From: Hyphomonas sp. UBA5111
GTDB taxonomy: Bacteria > Pseudomonadota > Alphaproteobacteria > Caulobacterales > Hyphomonadaceae
NCBI GenBank assembly: GCA_002414505.1
Contig: DHZF01000066.1
Coordinates: 1 to 45,120, forward strand
Direction: 5' to 3'
Length of the DNA stretch: 45,120 nt
The notes beneath the pieces are model-generated. The model saw only the letters and a list, made by a program, of their open reading frames with translations, had not been told where the DNA came from and searched no databases. The translations under genes were made by a program, and so were the position numbers. Position 1 is the first letter of the stretch, and each line of letters starts with the position of its first letter. This document shows, piece by piece, positions 33,837 through 42,241 of the stretch.

Positions 33837-34121
33837 ATGGAAGACATTGTACCGCTCATTCTGAGCGCTATTGGCGGCCTTGTGGTCGGCCCGCTCGTGT
33901 CACGACTGACCGGCGGCGGCGGCACCGGCGGACTGATTGGGGGAATTGTCGGCGGCATCGGAGCCCATTACGGGCTGGACGCGGCCAATATCCAGGTCCT
34001 GGGCGATGTGACTGCCAGCGCGACATCTCCGATGAACATCATCAACACGCTGCTTGAAGGCGGCGTCGGTGGCGGCATTGTCGGCGTACTGGCCGGCCTG
34101 CTGATGAAGCCGAAAAGCTAA
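33837..34121 (+). CDS. Small glycine-rich membrane protein
   Basis: A 94-residue protein. An N-terminal hydrophobic helix (VPLILSAIGGLVVGPLVS) is followed by glycine-rich segments (GGTGGLIGGIVGGIGAHYG and GVGGGIVGVLAGLLMK) resembling glycine-zipper membrane helices. Between them is DAANIQVLGDVTASATSPMN. No function is recognised. The start at 33837 has a very strong GGGAGGG ribosome-binding site eight bases upstream, implying high translation. It is transcribed away from the GmhB-like gene and converges on the MFS gene. Confidence 0.8.
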   Translation: MEDIVPLILSAIGGLVVGPLVSRLTGGGGTGGLIGGIVGGIGAHYGLDAANIQVLGDVTASATSPMNIINTLLEGGVGGGIVGVLAGLLMKPKS

Positions 34122-34140
34122 AACCTACCGGAACTCATGT

Positions 34141-34169
34141 TGAAGCCGGCTCCGTGTGGGCCGGCTTCA
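34141..34169. terminator. Hairpin between small membrane protein and MFS gene, weak terminator
   Basis: TGAAGCCGGC and GCCGGCTTCA pair perfectly over 10 bases around a 9-base loop. The right arm contains the MFS stop codon on the minus strand. There is no clean T-run on either side, so it may be an imperfect bidirectional terminator. Confidence 0.55.
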
Positions 34170-35420
34170 TTCGTCTGAGGGGAGCGCGTCCTTGTTGGCC
34201 TGTACCCCGCGCAGGAACGGTATGATGGCAAGGGCCGTCAGAACGCCCGCCAGCAGGAAGGCAGCTCCCGGAAAGCGGAAGGGTGTGCCCTCTTCGGTAA
34301 AATAGAAGAGCGTGCCGGACATGATCAGCGGACCGAAGATCATGGCGAAGGAATTCAGGCTGGCCGACGCTCCCTGTAATTCGCCCTGCGCATTGCGCGG
34401 TGTCACCGATGACATCAGCGAGTTGAGCGTGGGGCTCGCGACGCCGCCCAGCGCGCCGAGCGGGATGATCAGGTAGACCACCCATCCGGCGCCCGCAAAT
34501 CCATACAGGACCAGCGCGATCGCATTGATGGCAATGCCATAGAGCGTGGTGCGAACTGCGCCGAGCCGTTTCAGGACGATGCCGATCAGCCCGGCCTGCA
34601 CCACGGCGGCGCCCAATCCCACAAGGCCGAGCGACAGGCCGATTTCCTTCGGCGACCAGTCATACCGGATTTCGCCATGCACCGACCAGGTCGCCGGATA
34701 GACGGTATGGGCGAAGAAGAAGATACCTGCCGCGACGAGGAACCAGGACACATGCGGCAGCTTCGAGAAATGTTTCACGGCGCCGAACGGGTTTGACCGC
34801 GCCATCACGAATGGACGGCGATGTTCCCGGTCCAGCGATTCCGGCAGCACGAAAGAGCCATAGGCGAAGTTCAGAAGAGCGAGCCCGGCTGCGGCAAAGA
34901 AGGGCGCGCGCGCGTCGATATCTCCGAGGAAACCGCCCATTACGGGTCCGAAGACGAAGCCGAAGCCGAAGGCAGCCCCGACCATGCCAAACGCCTTGCC
35001 ACGATTCTCCGGCTCGGTGACGTCCGCGATATAGGCATTGGCGGTCGCAGAGGTCGCCCCGGAAATGCCGGACAGGGCGCGGCCCAGAAAGAGCAGCCAG
35101 ATCGAATTGGCAAATCCCATGATCAGGAAGTCCAGGGACAGGGTCGCAATCGAGGCGAGCAATACGGGACGTCGCCCGAACCGGTCCGACAAGGCGCCCA
35201 GCATGGGGCCGAAGAGGAAATTCATGAAGGCATAGGTCGCACCGAGGCCGCCAATATAGAGCGTGGACCGCTCAGCGCTGATGTTGCCGAGTTCCTGAAC
35301 CAGGGTCGGCACGACCGGAATGATCAGGCCGAAGGCCAGCATATCGATCGCGACCGTGATGATCACGAACATGAAGGCATTTTTGCCATGGTGCGCTGCA
35401 GTCGGGGCGGAGTCAGTCAT
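34167..35420 (-). CDS. MFS drug exporter, TetA-like
   Basis: A 417-residue proton-coupled exporter with twelve membrane segments. The loop 2-3 motif A is clear (FGPMLGALSDRFGRRPVLL, about 69-87). Motif C for antiporters is present as GAAFGFGFVFGPVMGG at about 148-163. N-terminal IDMLAFGLIIPVVPTLV is typical of TetA class tetracycline/H+ antiporters. Similarity is to the wider TCR/Tet subfamily, and chromosomal relatives need not confer tetracycline resistance. No TetR-type regulator is adjacent. The opposite-strand GNAT gene begins 115 bases away. Confidence 0.9.
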   Translation of the reverse strand: MTDSAPTAAHHGKNAFMFVIITVAIDMLAFGLIIPVVPTLVQELGNISAERSTLYIGGLGATYAFMNFLFGPMLGALSDRFGRRPVLLASIATLSLDFLIMGFANSIWLLFLGRALSGISGATSATANAYIADVTEPENRGKAFGMVGAAFGFGFVFGPVMGGFLGDIDARAPFFAAAGLALLNFAYGSFVLPESLDREHRRPFVMARSNPFGAVKHFSKLPHVSWFLVAAGIFFFAHTVYPATWSVHGEIRYDWSPKEIGLSLGLVGLGAAVVQAGLIGIVLKRLGAVRTTLYGIAINAIALVLYGFAGAGWVVYLIIPLGALGGVASPTLNSLMSSVTPRNAQGELQGASASLNSFAMIFGPLIMSGTLFYFTEEGTPFRFPGAAFLLAGVLTALAIIPFLRGVQANKDALPSDE

Positions 35421-35535
35421 GCGCGCATCTGGCCGCAGCCGCAGGGTGGGTCAATGCGTTTATGCCCGTGATGGCAGGGGTATATCGCCGCGTGAAGTCT
35501 TGTCGTGCACGGCGTGTTGTGGCCACCTGTGTTGC

Positions 35536-36165
35536 ATGGCAGACGGAATACCCATCACACGGCGGGAGGTGTCGCCCGAACGGGCCGACGGAATCCGTGA
35601 CCGTGTCCGCCAGGCCGAACGGCTGGGGGATGCGCCCGATGCGTCGCGGCTGGCGGTTCCCGAGGATGCGGCGGGGCTGTTCGCGCTTCTGTCAGATCCT
35701 GCCGTCTATGCGCCCATTTATACTTTGCCGCGGCCCCTGACCGAGGCGAGCGTTGGCGCATTCATCCAGCAACACCTTGAGGAGCGCGAGGCCGGCACAG
35801 GCCTTCTGTTTGTGCGCGCGGCAGAGGACGGGCAGATCATGGGGTACAGCGATGTTCAGGTCTGGCCCCAGTGGGCCGCCGGAGAGTTGGGCGGCGCGCT
35901 GCACCCATCCCAGCATGCCAAGGGGCAGGGGACGCGCGGCGCGGTGGCCAGTTTCACCTGGATGTTCGAGGCACTCGATCTGGATCTGCTCTGCGAAACG
36001 GCCAGTCTGGAGAACGTCCCGACGCAGCGCATGCTGGACGGGATGGGCTTTGCCCGGATGGGTGAGATTGAGAGTGTGCGGCCGGACGGGTCGCGGCGCC
36101 GGTCCCTGGTCTGGGAGATAACGCGCGCCGACTGGCGAACCGGGCAGGGTGGCGGCCAGCCTTAA
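35536..36165 (+). CDS. GNAT family N-acetyltransferase (RimJ/RimL-like)
   Basis: A 209-residue protein of the RimJ/RimL GNAT type. After a 30-residue charged N-terminus, the fold includes RLAVPEDAAGLFALLSDPAVY and IMGYSDVQVWPQWAAGELGG, with the acetyl-CoA loop near HAKGQGTRGAVASFTWMFEA at about 136-155. The expected C-terminal ASLENVPTQRMLDGMGFARMG follows. I chose the ATG at 35536 because the frame upstream overlaps the MFS gene; no clear Shine-Dalgarno is seen. Target unknown. Confidence 0.85.
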   Translation: MADGIPITRREVSPERADGIRDRVRQAERLGDAPDASRLAVPEDAAGLFALLSDPAVYAPIYTLPRPLTEASVGAFIQQHLEEREAGTGLLFVRAAEDGQIMGYSDVQVWPQWAAGELGGALHPSQHAKGQGTRGAVASFTWMFEALDLDLLCETASLENVPTQRMLDGMGFARMGEIESVRPDGSRRRSLVWEITRADWRTGQGGGQP

Positions 36166-36189
36166 CAGCGCCCGAAAGGACAGTTAAGG
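36160..36189. repeat. Inverted repeat between GNAT and lemA genes
   Basis: CCTTAAC and GTTAAGG are perfect 7-base arms with a 16-base spacer; the left arm covers the GNAT stop codon. There is no T-run, so it is either a weak hairpin or an operator-like site 32 bases ahead of lemA. Confidence 0.35.
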
Positions 36190-36220
36190 ATAAGGGTCTC
36201 AACCCGGAGGGCCTTCGACT

Positions 36221-36784
36221 GTGCTGATCTATTTCATACTCGGCCTCGTGGCCGTCCTCATCGTGTTTGGCGTGTTGATCTACAACCGGCTCGTCAGCCG
36301 GTCGCAGATGGCCGACAATGGCTGGTCGGATATCGACGTCCAGCTGAAGCGCCGCGCCAATCTCATTCCCCAGCTGGTCAGCACGGTGCAGGGCTATGCA
36401 TCGCATGAGCGGGAGCTGTTCGCCGACGTCGCAGAAAAGCGGGCGCGGGCGCTCGCGGCGGGCGACGATCTTGCCAGCCGGGGCGCAGCGGAAAGCGCCT
36501 TGTCCCAACCGGTCGCCCGCCTGATGGCGGTGGCCGAGGACTATCCCGATATGAAGGCGAGCGGAAACTTTCTCGAACTCCAGAAGGAACTCGCTGACAC
36601 CGAAGACAAGATCGAGATGGCGCGCCGGTTCTATAATGGCGCGGTCCGGGAACTGAACACGAGTGTGCAGAGCTTTCCGGCCAATCTGTTGGCGGCCCCC
36701 CTGGGGTTCCGGGAGCGCGCCTATTTCGAAGTCGACATGGCGGACCGGGCGTTGCCCCAGATCGACATGGGAGGCGCTTCATGA
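36221..36784 (+). CDS. lemA: LemA family protein
   Basis: A 187-residue protein with one N-terminal membrane helix ([20 protein letters not shown]) and a helical-bundle domain of the LemA type: [20 protein letters not shown] (about 34-53), then [22 protein letters not shown] segment near 120-133 and [19 protein letters not shown]. The start is GTG with CGGAGGG nine bases upstream. Its stop overlaps the next gene's start (ATGA). LemA proteins are envelope proteins without a settled function; they often pair with DUF2207 or TPM-domain proteins, as here. Confidence 0.93.
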   Translation: MLIYFILGLVAVLIVFGVLIYNRLVSRSQMADNGWSDIDVQLKRRANLIPQLVSTVQGYASHERELFADVAEKRARALAAGDDLASRGAAESALSQPVARLMAVAEDYPDMKASGNFLELQKELADTEDKIEMARRFYNGAVRELNTSVQSFPANLLAAPLGFRERAYFEVDMADRALPQIDMGGAS

Positions 36785-38496
36785 GCGTGCGCGCGTTGAT
36801 CCTTTGGCTCACCGCCTGCCTTGTTTCGCTTGGCGCGGTGGCGGAAGAGAAGATCGACAGTTTCGATGTGGCGATCACCGTTGAGACCGATGGTGATATC
36901 GATGTGTCAGAGACGATCCAGGTGACGTCCGAAGGCGTGCGCATCCGGCGCGGCATTTTCCGGGATCTCCCGCGATACTATGCTGATGATGCAGGGCAGC
37001 CCGGCGACAAGCTGCCTTACCAGTATGACGTGAAACGCGTGACGCGCGACGGTCGTCGCGAGCCGTACACGGTCGAGAAGGACGACAATGCCTTCCGGAT
37101 CCGGATTGGCGATGCCGATGTCTTCCTCGAGCGTGGCAGCCACACCTATGAAATCGAATATGAGGTGAAGAACCAGATTCGCTACTTTGACGACCATGAT
37201 GAATTGTATTGGAACGTCACGGGGAATTACTGGCTGTTCCCGATTGCCCAGGCCGCTGCTCGTGTCACCTTGCCTGAAGAGGCGCGGGTTACGGAGCAGA
37301 ATGCCTATACAGGCGGGTTTGGTGATGTCGGTAGCGATTACGCCTATCAGCAGAGCGGTGGCGCACATGTGTTCGAAGCGACCCAGCCGCTCAACGCGGG
37401 GGAGGGATTGACCGTCTCGCTCAGCCTCGAAAAAGGGGTAATCGAGCCACTTTCGCTGTCAGACAAGAGTACGCTCTGGTGGTTCCGGTACGGATCGCTC
37501 GGGGTTTTGCTTGCCTCTTTCCTGGGCGTGCTTGCCTTCCTGATGCGGGGTTTCCGGAAAGTTGGGGAGGACCCACCCAAGGGGCCGGTTTTTGCGCGGT
37601 ACGAGCCGCCGCAGAGTCTGTCACCCGCCGCTGTGCATCACATCTACTATCGCGGTCTGCGGGGGCATGGCGCCCTGATCTCCACGCTGATCAGCATGGG
37701 CACCAAGGGGGCTGTCGACATCGACGCCTCGGAGAAGAAGTCGACCATTCTGACGCGCAAGCCAGAGGTTTCGGCGGCCCTGTCAGCAGACGAGCAGCAA
37801 CTCAATGACGATTTGTTTGAGGGCGCCTCCACGCGTACGCTGGGCGGCAAGTATGATGCGAGCTTTACAACGGCCTATTCGCTGTTCCGGAAATCGCTCT
37901 CCCGGAAATATGGCAAGGCCTACTTCCGCTGGAATCTCGGTTATACGCTTGTGGCGGTCGTGTTGACCATCGCCGGCATCGTGCTGGCCGTGACGCAAAC
38001 TATCAACTGGTCCTGGTGGCATATGGCCGTCATTCTGGCTCTTGCGGCGATCAATGGTCTCTTCATGTATCTGATGCCCGCGCCAACGCCCAAGGGGCAG
38101 AAGACGCGGACCGAAATCGAAGGGTTCAAACTGTATCTGGAAAAGGCCGAAAAGCTTCAGATGAACTCGGTAGATGTGGGCAGCGATGCGCCCCCTCCGA
38201 TGTGTGTGGAGCGGTATGAGCGGTTTCTTCCCTACGCTGTCGCGCTCGATGTGGAAAAACCGTGGACGAAGTATTTCGAAAAAGCATTGCCTGCCGCGGC
38301 CGCAGCCTATTCGCCGGCCTGGGGGCATTTCGGCAGCCGGTCCTTTGGCAGTGTCGGCGGCATGAATGATGCGATCATGTCGAGTATGAGCACGGGAGTC
38401 AGCAGCTCCCTGCCGCAAAGCTCCAGTTCGTCTGGTGGTGGGGGAGGCGGATTTTCCGGTGGTGGCGGCGGAGGTGGCGGCGGCGGCGGCTGGTAG
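36781..38496 (+). CDS. DUF2207 family membrane protein with poly-glycine C-terminus
   Basis: A 571-residue protein. After a signal peptide (SLGAVAEE, about residue 22), the soluble DUF2207 domain includes [18 protein letters not shown] and [20 protein letters not shown], with [16 protein letters not shown] near 121-136. A membrane helix lies at about 241-261, two more near 391-430, and a cytoplasmic domain between them. The last 50 residues are Ser- then Gly-rich, finishing in an almost pure glycine run closed by Trp; this tail is common in the family. It is coupled to lemA by a 4-base overlap, and the two probably form one envelope module of unknown function. Confidence 0.92.
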   Translation: MSVRALILWLTACLVSLGAVAEEKIDSFDVAITVETDGDIDVSETIQVTSEGVRIRRGIFRDLPRYYADDAGQPGDKLPYQYDVKRVTRDGRREPYTVEKDDNAFRIRIGDADVFLERGSHTYEIEYEVKNQIRYFDDHDELYWNVTGNYWLFPIAQAAARVTLPEEARVTEQNAYTGGFGDVGSDYAYQQSGGAHVFEATQPLNAGEGLTVSLSLEKGVIEPLSLSDKSTLWWFRYGSLGVLLASFLGVLAFLMRGFRKVGEDPPKGPVFARYEPPQSLSPAAVHHIYYRGLRGHGALISTLISMGTKGAVDIDASEKKSTILTRKPEVSAALSADEQQLNDDLFEGASTRTLGGKYDASFTTAYSLFRKSLSRKYGKAYFRWNLGYTLVAVVLTIAGIVLAVTQTINWSWWHMAVILALAAINGLFMYLMPAPTPKGQKTRTEIEGFKLYLEKAEKLQMNSVDVGSDAPPPMCVERYERFLPYAVALDVEKPWTKYFEKALPAAAAAYSPAWGHFGSRSFGSVGGMNDAIMSSMSTGVSSSLPQSSSSSGGGGGGFSGGGGGGGGGGGW

Positions 38497-38500
38497 GCCC

Positions 38501-39271
38501 CTAGTCGAGTGCACCGCCCCGGCCCTGGCCGGACGTGAAGCGCGAGGCGCCTTCCACGGCGCTGCCCGCGCGAAGCACTTCCAACCCGCCTTCGGTTTCT
38601 GCCTTCAGGGCGTCCGGCAGGTCGAGGCTCCATTGGCGCAAGGCGGACAATCGGTCCTTCTGCATGCAGAGCTGCGGGAAGGCCGCGATATGCTCTGCCA
38701 CATTCATGGCCTTGGCGAGGGCGGTTTCCTCATCGGTCTTGTAATTGGCGAGACCGATCGCGAGCGCTTCCTCCGCGCCGACTTCCCGTCCGGTCAGGAT
38801 CATGTCCATCGCGCGGGAGGCGCCGATCAGGCGGGGCAGGCGGATCGTACCGCCATCAATCAGGGGCACGCCGAAGCGCCGGCAAAATACACCGAATTTC
38901 GCAGAGGGCGAGACGACGCGCAGATCGCACCATGCAGCCAGCTCGATCCCTCCGGCCACGGCATAGCCGTCCACGGCGGCGATAACAGGTTTCGAAAGTT
39001 CGAGACGGCTTGGTCCCATCGGGCCGAAATCACCCTCGACCTCCACCCGGTTGCCGCCGCCGGCAGCCACGGCCTTCAGGTCTGCGCCGGCACAGAAATT
39101 TCCGTCGGCACCGGTCAGGATCGCCACACGGGCGCTGTCGTCGGAATCAAACTCCTTGAACGCGTCGTAGAGGGCCTTGGCGGTGGGGCCGTCCACGGCG
39201 TTGCGCGCTTGCGGCCGATCTATGGTCACGATCAGGACCGGCCCGTTCTGGTTTATATGTACGCTGCTCAT
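38501..39271 (-). CDS. Crotonase/enoyl-CoA hydratase family protein
   Basis: A 256-residue crotonase. Oxyanion-hole segments are present: GNFCAGADLKAVAAGG (about 58-73) and GYAVAGGIELAAWCDLRV. The first catalytic glutamate position (E144 in rat hydratase) is kept in GGIELA. The second, E164, twenty residues later, is a cysteine in FGVFCRRFGVP. So classical hydration is unlikely, and it may do another crotonase reaction. The start at 39271 is preceded by GGAGGAACC. It converges on the DUF2207 gene with four bases between stops. No other beta-oxidation gene is adjacent. Confidence 0.88.
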   Translation of the reverse strand: MSSVHINQNGPVLIVTIDRPQARNAVDGPTAKALYDAFKEFDSDDSARVAILTGADGNFCAGADLKAVAAGGGNRVEVEGDFGPMGPSRLELSKPVIAAVDGYAVAGGIELAAWCDLRVVSPSAKFGVFCRRFGVPLIDGGTIRLPRLIGASRAMDMILTGREVGAEEALAIGLANYKTDEETALAKAMNVAEHIAAFPQLCMQKDRLSALRQWSLDLPDALKAETEGGLEVLRAGSAVEGASRFTSGQGRGGALD

Positions 39272-39355
39272 GATGGTTCCTCCGACAAGGCACTCGTAAC
39301 CATGTCCGCAGACCGCAGGTTTGAGAACAATCAATAATGCTGCGTCCGGAACCCT

Positions 39356-40537
39356 TTAGCGGCTGAGTTCCTTCATCGCTTCGTCAAGGCCATCCAGCGT
39401 CAGTTCGAACATGCGGTGTTCGCCAATCAGTTCCCGGATCAGCTTGATGGAACCGGTATAGTCCCATGCGCCTTCCTTGACCGGGTTCAGCCACACAAAG
39501 TTCGGGTAGCGCTCCACGAAACGCTGGATCCAGATGCCGCCGGCTTCCTCGTTCCAATGCTCGACCGAGCCGCCGGAATAGGTGATCTCATAGGGGCTCA
39601 TCGTGGCATCGCCCACGACGATGACCTTGTAGTCGCTCGGATACTTGTTCAGCACGTCCCAGGTCGGGATGCGGTTGTTCATGCGCCGACGATTGTCCTT
39701 CCACAGGCCTTCATAGGGGCAATTGTGGAAGTAGTAGTATTCGAGATTCTTGATCTCGGACCGGGCCGCCGAGAACAGCTCCTCCATGATGCGGACATAC
39801 GGGTCCATCGATCCGCCCACGTCGAGCAGCAGCAGGACCGAGACCGTATTGCGCTTCTCCGCGCGCATCTCGATGTCGAGATAGCCCTTGCGCGCCGTGT
39901 TGCGGATCGTCTGGTCGAGGTCCAGTTCATCCGGCGCGCCCTTGCGGGCCCATTTGCGCAGCCGCTTCATGGCGACCTTGATATTGCGTGTGCCGAGTTC
40001 GACCGAGTCATCGTAATTCTTGAACTCGCGCTTGTCCCAGACCTTCACGGCGCGGCGGTGACGGGATTTCTCCTGGCCGATGCGGACACCTTCAGGATTG
40101 TAGCCATTCGCGCCGAAGGGCGAGGTGCCACCCGTGCCGATCCATTTATTGCCGCCCTCATGGCGTTTCTTCTGTTCCTCGAGCCGCTTTTGCAGCGTCT
40201 CCATCAGTTTTTCAAAGCCGCCCATGGCTTCGATTTCGTCCATCTCTTCCTTGCTCAGGAATTTCTCGGACATCTTGCGCAGCCATTCCTCGGGAATGTC
40301 CTGTACGTCGACGGCATCTGCCAGGCTGTCGAGCCCCTTGAAAACGTGACCGAAGACCTTGTCGAACTTGTCGATGTTGCGCTCATCCTTCACCAGCGCG
40401 GCGCGGGAGAGATAATAGAAATCCTCGACGTCCATATCGATGACCTGCTTGTCCATCGCCTCCATCAGCAGAAGGTACTCCTTCAGGGTGACGGGCACTT
40501 TGGCTTCGCGCAGCTCATTGAAGAAGTTCAGGAACAT
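39356..40537 (-). CDS. CoxE-like VWA domain protein
   Basis: A 393-residue protein of the COG3825/CoxE family. An N-terminal helical region (FLNFFNELREAKVPVTLKEY) is typical. Then a charged linker leads to a von Willebrand A domain whose metal-site motif reads LLLDVGGSMDPY (near 250). A later MIDAS element is VVVGDATMSPYE. These proteins work with MoxR-type AAA+ ATPases as cofactor-insertion or metal-loading chaperones. The matching MoxR gene is at 43969-44841 on the same strand, with opposite-strand genes in between, so the usual operon is interrupted here. Confidence 0.9.
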   Translation of the reverse strand: MFLNFFNELREAKVPVTLKEYLLLMEAMDKQVIDMDVEDFYYLSRAALVKDERNIDKFDKVFGHVFKGLDSLADAVDVQDIPEEWLRKMSEKFLSKEEMDEIEAMGGFEKLMETLQKRLEEQKKRHEGGNKWIGTGGTSPFGANGYNPEGVRIGQEKSRHRRAVKVWDKREFKNYDDSVELGTRNIKVAMKRLRKWARKGAPDELDLDQTIRNTARKGYLDIEMRAEKRNTVSVLLLLDVGGSMDPYVRIMEELFSAARSEIKNLEYYYFHNCPYEGLWKDNRRRMNNRIPTWDVLNKYPSDYKVIVVGDATMSPYEITYSGGSVEHWNEEAGGIWIQRFVERYPNFVWLNPVKEGAWDYTGSIKLIRELIGEHRMFELTLDGLDEAMKELSR

Positions 40538-40624
40538 GGGCGGGTCTCTTCGTTTGGTTCACCCTGAAGATAGCGTCGCCGGGCCCCCATGTCCAAGATG
40601 ACGCTGGGAAAAGCAAACGCGCGC

Positions 40625-40654
40625 TTGACATGAAACCAATAGGTTACCTATAAA
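40625..40654 (+). promoter_or_regulatory. Sigma70-type promoter of the ArsR-SRPBCC operon
   Basis: TTGACA at 40625-40630 and TATAAA at 40649-40654 are separated by 18 bases, close to consensus. The ArsR start codon is 23 bases after the -10 element. It is the clearest promoter in the window. Confidence 0.8.
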
Positions 40655-40675
40655 AGGAAACTGAAAGGTTTCATG
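40629..40675. promoter_or_regulatory. Operator-like inverted repeats over the ArsR promoter
   Basis: CATGAAACC (40629-40637) and GGTTTCATG (40667-40675) are perfect 9-base arms that flank the -10 element. Inside, AACCAATAGGTT (40634-40645) is another dyad. A protein bound here would block the promoter, so autoregulation by the ArsR-family product is likely. No binding data. Confidence 0.6.
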
Positions 40676-40677
40676 AT

Positions 40678-40992
40678 ATGTCAGACCCAGATGTCTTCCG
40701 GGCCATAGCTGACCCGACCCGACGCGCGATCATGTCCATGCTGGCAGAGGGCGATTTGCGGGTCTCGGATATTGCCAGCCAGTTCGAGATGAGCCGGCCC
40801 GCTGTCTCGAAACACCTCGCCCAACTGGAATCCGCTGACCTCATCCTGGTCGAGCGTCAGGGCAGGGAAGCGATCAACAAGCTCAATCCCGAGGGACTGA
40901 AACCCGTCGCGGAATGGCTGACCTTCTTCAGTCAGTTCTGGGACGACAAGCTCGCCAATCTGAAACAGGCTGTGGAGGAATCCGATGACTGA
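40678..40992 (+). CDS. ArsR family transcriptional regulator
   Basis: A 104-residue winged-helix regulator: DVFRAIADPTRRAIMSMLAEG, the recognition helix MSRPAVSKHLAQLESADLI (about 39-57) and the wing LVERQGREAINKL. It has no cysteines, so it is not a thiol-based arsenic or cadmium sensor. Members of this branch sit beside SRPBCC/AHSA1 genes, as here, and may respond to a small hydrophobic ligand. Its last codons overlap the next gene by eight bases. Confidence 0.92.
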   Translation: MSDPDVFRAIADPTRRAIMSMLAEGDLRVSDIASQFEMSRPAVSKHLAQLESADLILVERQGREAINKLNPEGLKPVAEWLTFFSQFWDDKLANLKQAVEESDD

Positions 40993-41407
40993 CGCCACTC
41001 TGACCAAGACCATCTTCATCAATGCGGCGCCGGAGCGCGTCTGGACCTATCTTGTCGAGCCGGAGAAGCTCGCGCGCTGGTTCCATGAATCGGACAAGAT
41101 ATTGGAGGCGGGTCAGGATTACGCCCTGTTGCGTGAGAACAAGGACAAGCCGGATCCGAAACTGTGCTGGGGCAGGGTGCTCGTCTCCGAGCCTCCGCAC
41201 CGTCTGGTCTATACATTTACGCACGCCTTCCTGAACGGCCATGAAACCGAGGTGGAATGGCGGCTGGAAGCCGCCTTTGGCGGTACGAAAGTGACGCTGG
41301 TTCACACCGGCTTCGAGTCTTTCCAAGGCGATGTGTTTGAGATGCTGACAAGCCATGACAAGGGGTGGGACCAGCATTTCAGCCGGCTGCGCATGGTGGC
41401 TTCCTGA
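40985..41407 (+). CDS. SRPBCC/AHSA1 domain protein
   Basis: A 140-residue protein of the START-like AHSA1 fold, which forms a deep hydrophobic cavity. Family signs are KTIFINAAPERVWTYLVEPEKLARWF at the N-terminus (split here: IFINAAPERVWTYLVEPEKL) and the C-terminal VTLVHTGFESF with KGWDQHFSRLR. It overlaps the ArsR regulator by eight bases. The pair is a common arrangement in proteobacteria; the ligand is unknown. Confidence 0.88.
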   Translation: MTDATLTKTIFINAAPERVWTYLVEPEKLARWFHESDKILEAGQDYALLRENKDKPDPKLCWGRVLVSEPPHRLVYTFTHAFLNGHETEVEWRLEAAFGGTKVTLVHTGFESFQGDVFEMLTSHDKGWDQHFSRLRMVAS

Positions 41408-41453
41408 CCGAAACGCTCATGCCCGGTTCAGCTGAGTTTGCTAATCAGGCGGC

Positions 41454-42206
41454 ATGAAACCACTGATCCTGGGCGTTTTGATGGGGTTGGCCGCTCTTGG
41501 GGCCGGGCCTGCAGGTGCGCGCGATGCGCAAACTTGCGCGGGCGAGAACGAAGCGGCCTGTATGCTCGATGCGATCTGGGTGGCCGCGACCGTGCTGCCG
41601 AAAGAGAAGCAGGCCCGATTGGCCCGGCCTTTCCTTGAGACGGTCTCCTTGAGCGGCGACGCGCATTTGATACGGGACTGGCGTACGCGCCTCGGCGCGC
41701 CGGTGGCGCGCAGGTCCAGTGGCATACCCTATGCGCGTCAGAAGGCGGAACTCGCCTTGTCGGCGGGCGATTGGGACGAATTCCTACGTGATGCCCGCGC
41801 CGGCGTGAGGCCGTTCAATATCGGCCGGCCGGAAATCATGGCGGAAGGCGCACGGCTCGCTCCGAATGCGGCAATCCGGTCCCGGGTGATGGAGGCCATG
41901 TTCGAGCTGGCTGGCCCGCGCCAACAGGCGTCCGGGCTCGACCGGTCCTTCGAACAGGCCGATTTCGGCTACGCCCTGGCGGAATTGTCCATGCAGACCT
42001 GCGACCTCGCACAGTTCGACCGGGCCGTGGCGCTGACCGCTGACCCGGACTCCTTGCGCTATGCCCTCTGGCGCCGCCGGATGACTGGCAATGCTGGCGC
42101 TCTGGCCGAACGCATCCGCAATGACGCCGACGCAGGCGATACCCATCATGTCCGCACGGCATTGGAGGGCTACGCCCCAATCCTCGAAAGCGGCTATTGC
42201 CCCTGA
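41454..42206 (+). CDS. Hypothetical exported protein
   Basis: I do not recognise this 250-residue protein. Residues 1-22 are a signal peptide (ILGVLMGLAALGAGPAGA), and the mature protein begins near ARDAQTC. Cys28 and Cys36 are close together and others occur in MQTCDLAQ and GYCP at the very end, suggesting disulfides. The rest is helical with an irregular repeat, reminiscent of TPR-like solenoids (KAELALSAGDWDEFLRDA, FEQADFGYALAELSMQ). The MscS gene follows 36 bases later. Confidence 0.72.
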   Translation: MKPLILGVLMGLAALGAGPAGARDAQTCAGENEAACMLDAIWVAATVLPKEKQARLARPFLETVSLSGDAHLIRDWRTRLGAPVARRSSGIPYARQKAELALSAGDWDEFLRDARAGVRPFNIGRPEIMAEGARLAPNAAIRSRVMEAMFELAGPRQQASGLDRSFEQADFGYALAELSMQTCDLAQFDRAVALTADPDSLRYALWRRRMTGNAGALAERIRNDADAGDTHHVRTALEGYAPILESGYCP

Positions 42207-42241
42207 GTGGAACCAAATCATCACTTGTGCGTTGAAAGCAC

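Noticed and set aside
38430..38493. Run of GGT/GGC/GGA codons that looks like a DNA tandem repeat
   Set aside because: It is the glycine tail of the DUF2207 protein, coded with mixed synonymous codons, and not a separate repeat element.
39416..40567. 383-residue plus-strand frame opposite the CoxE-like gene
   Set aside because: Antisense to a well-supported protein and lacking any motif.
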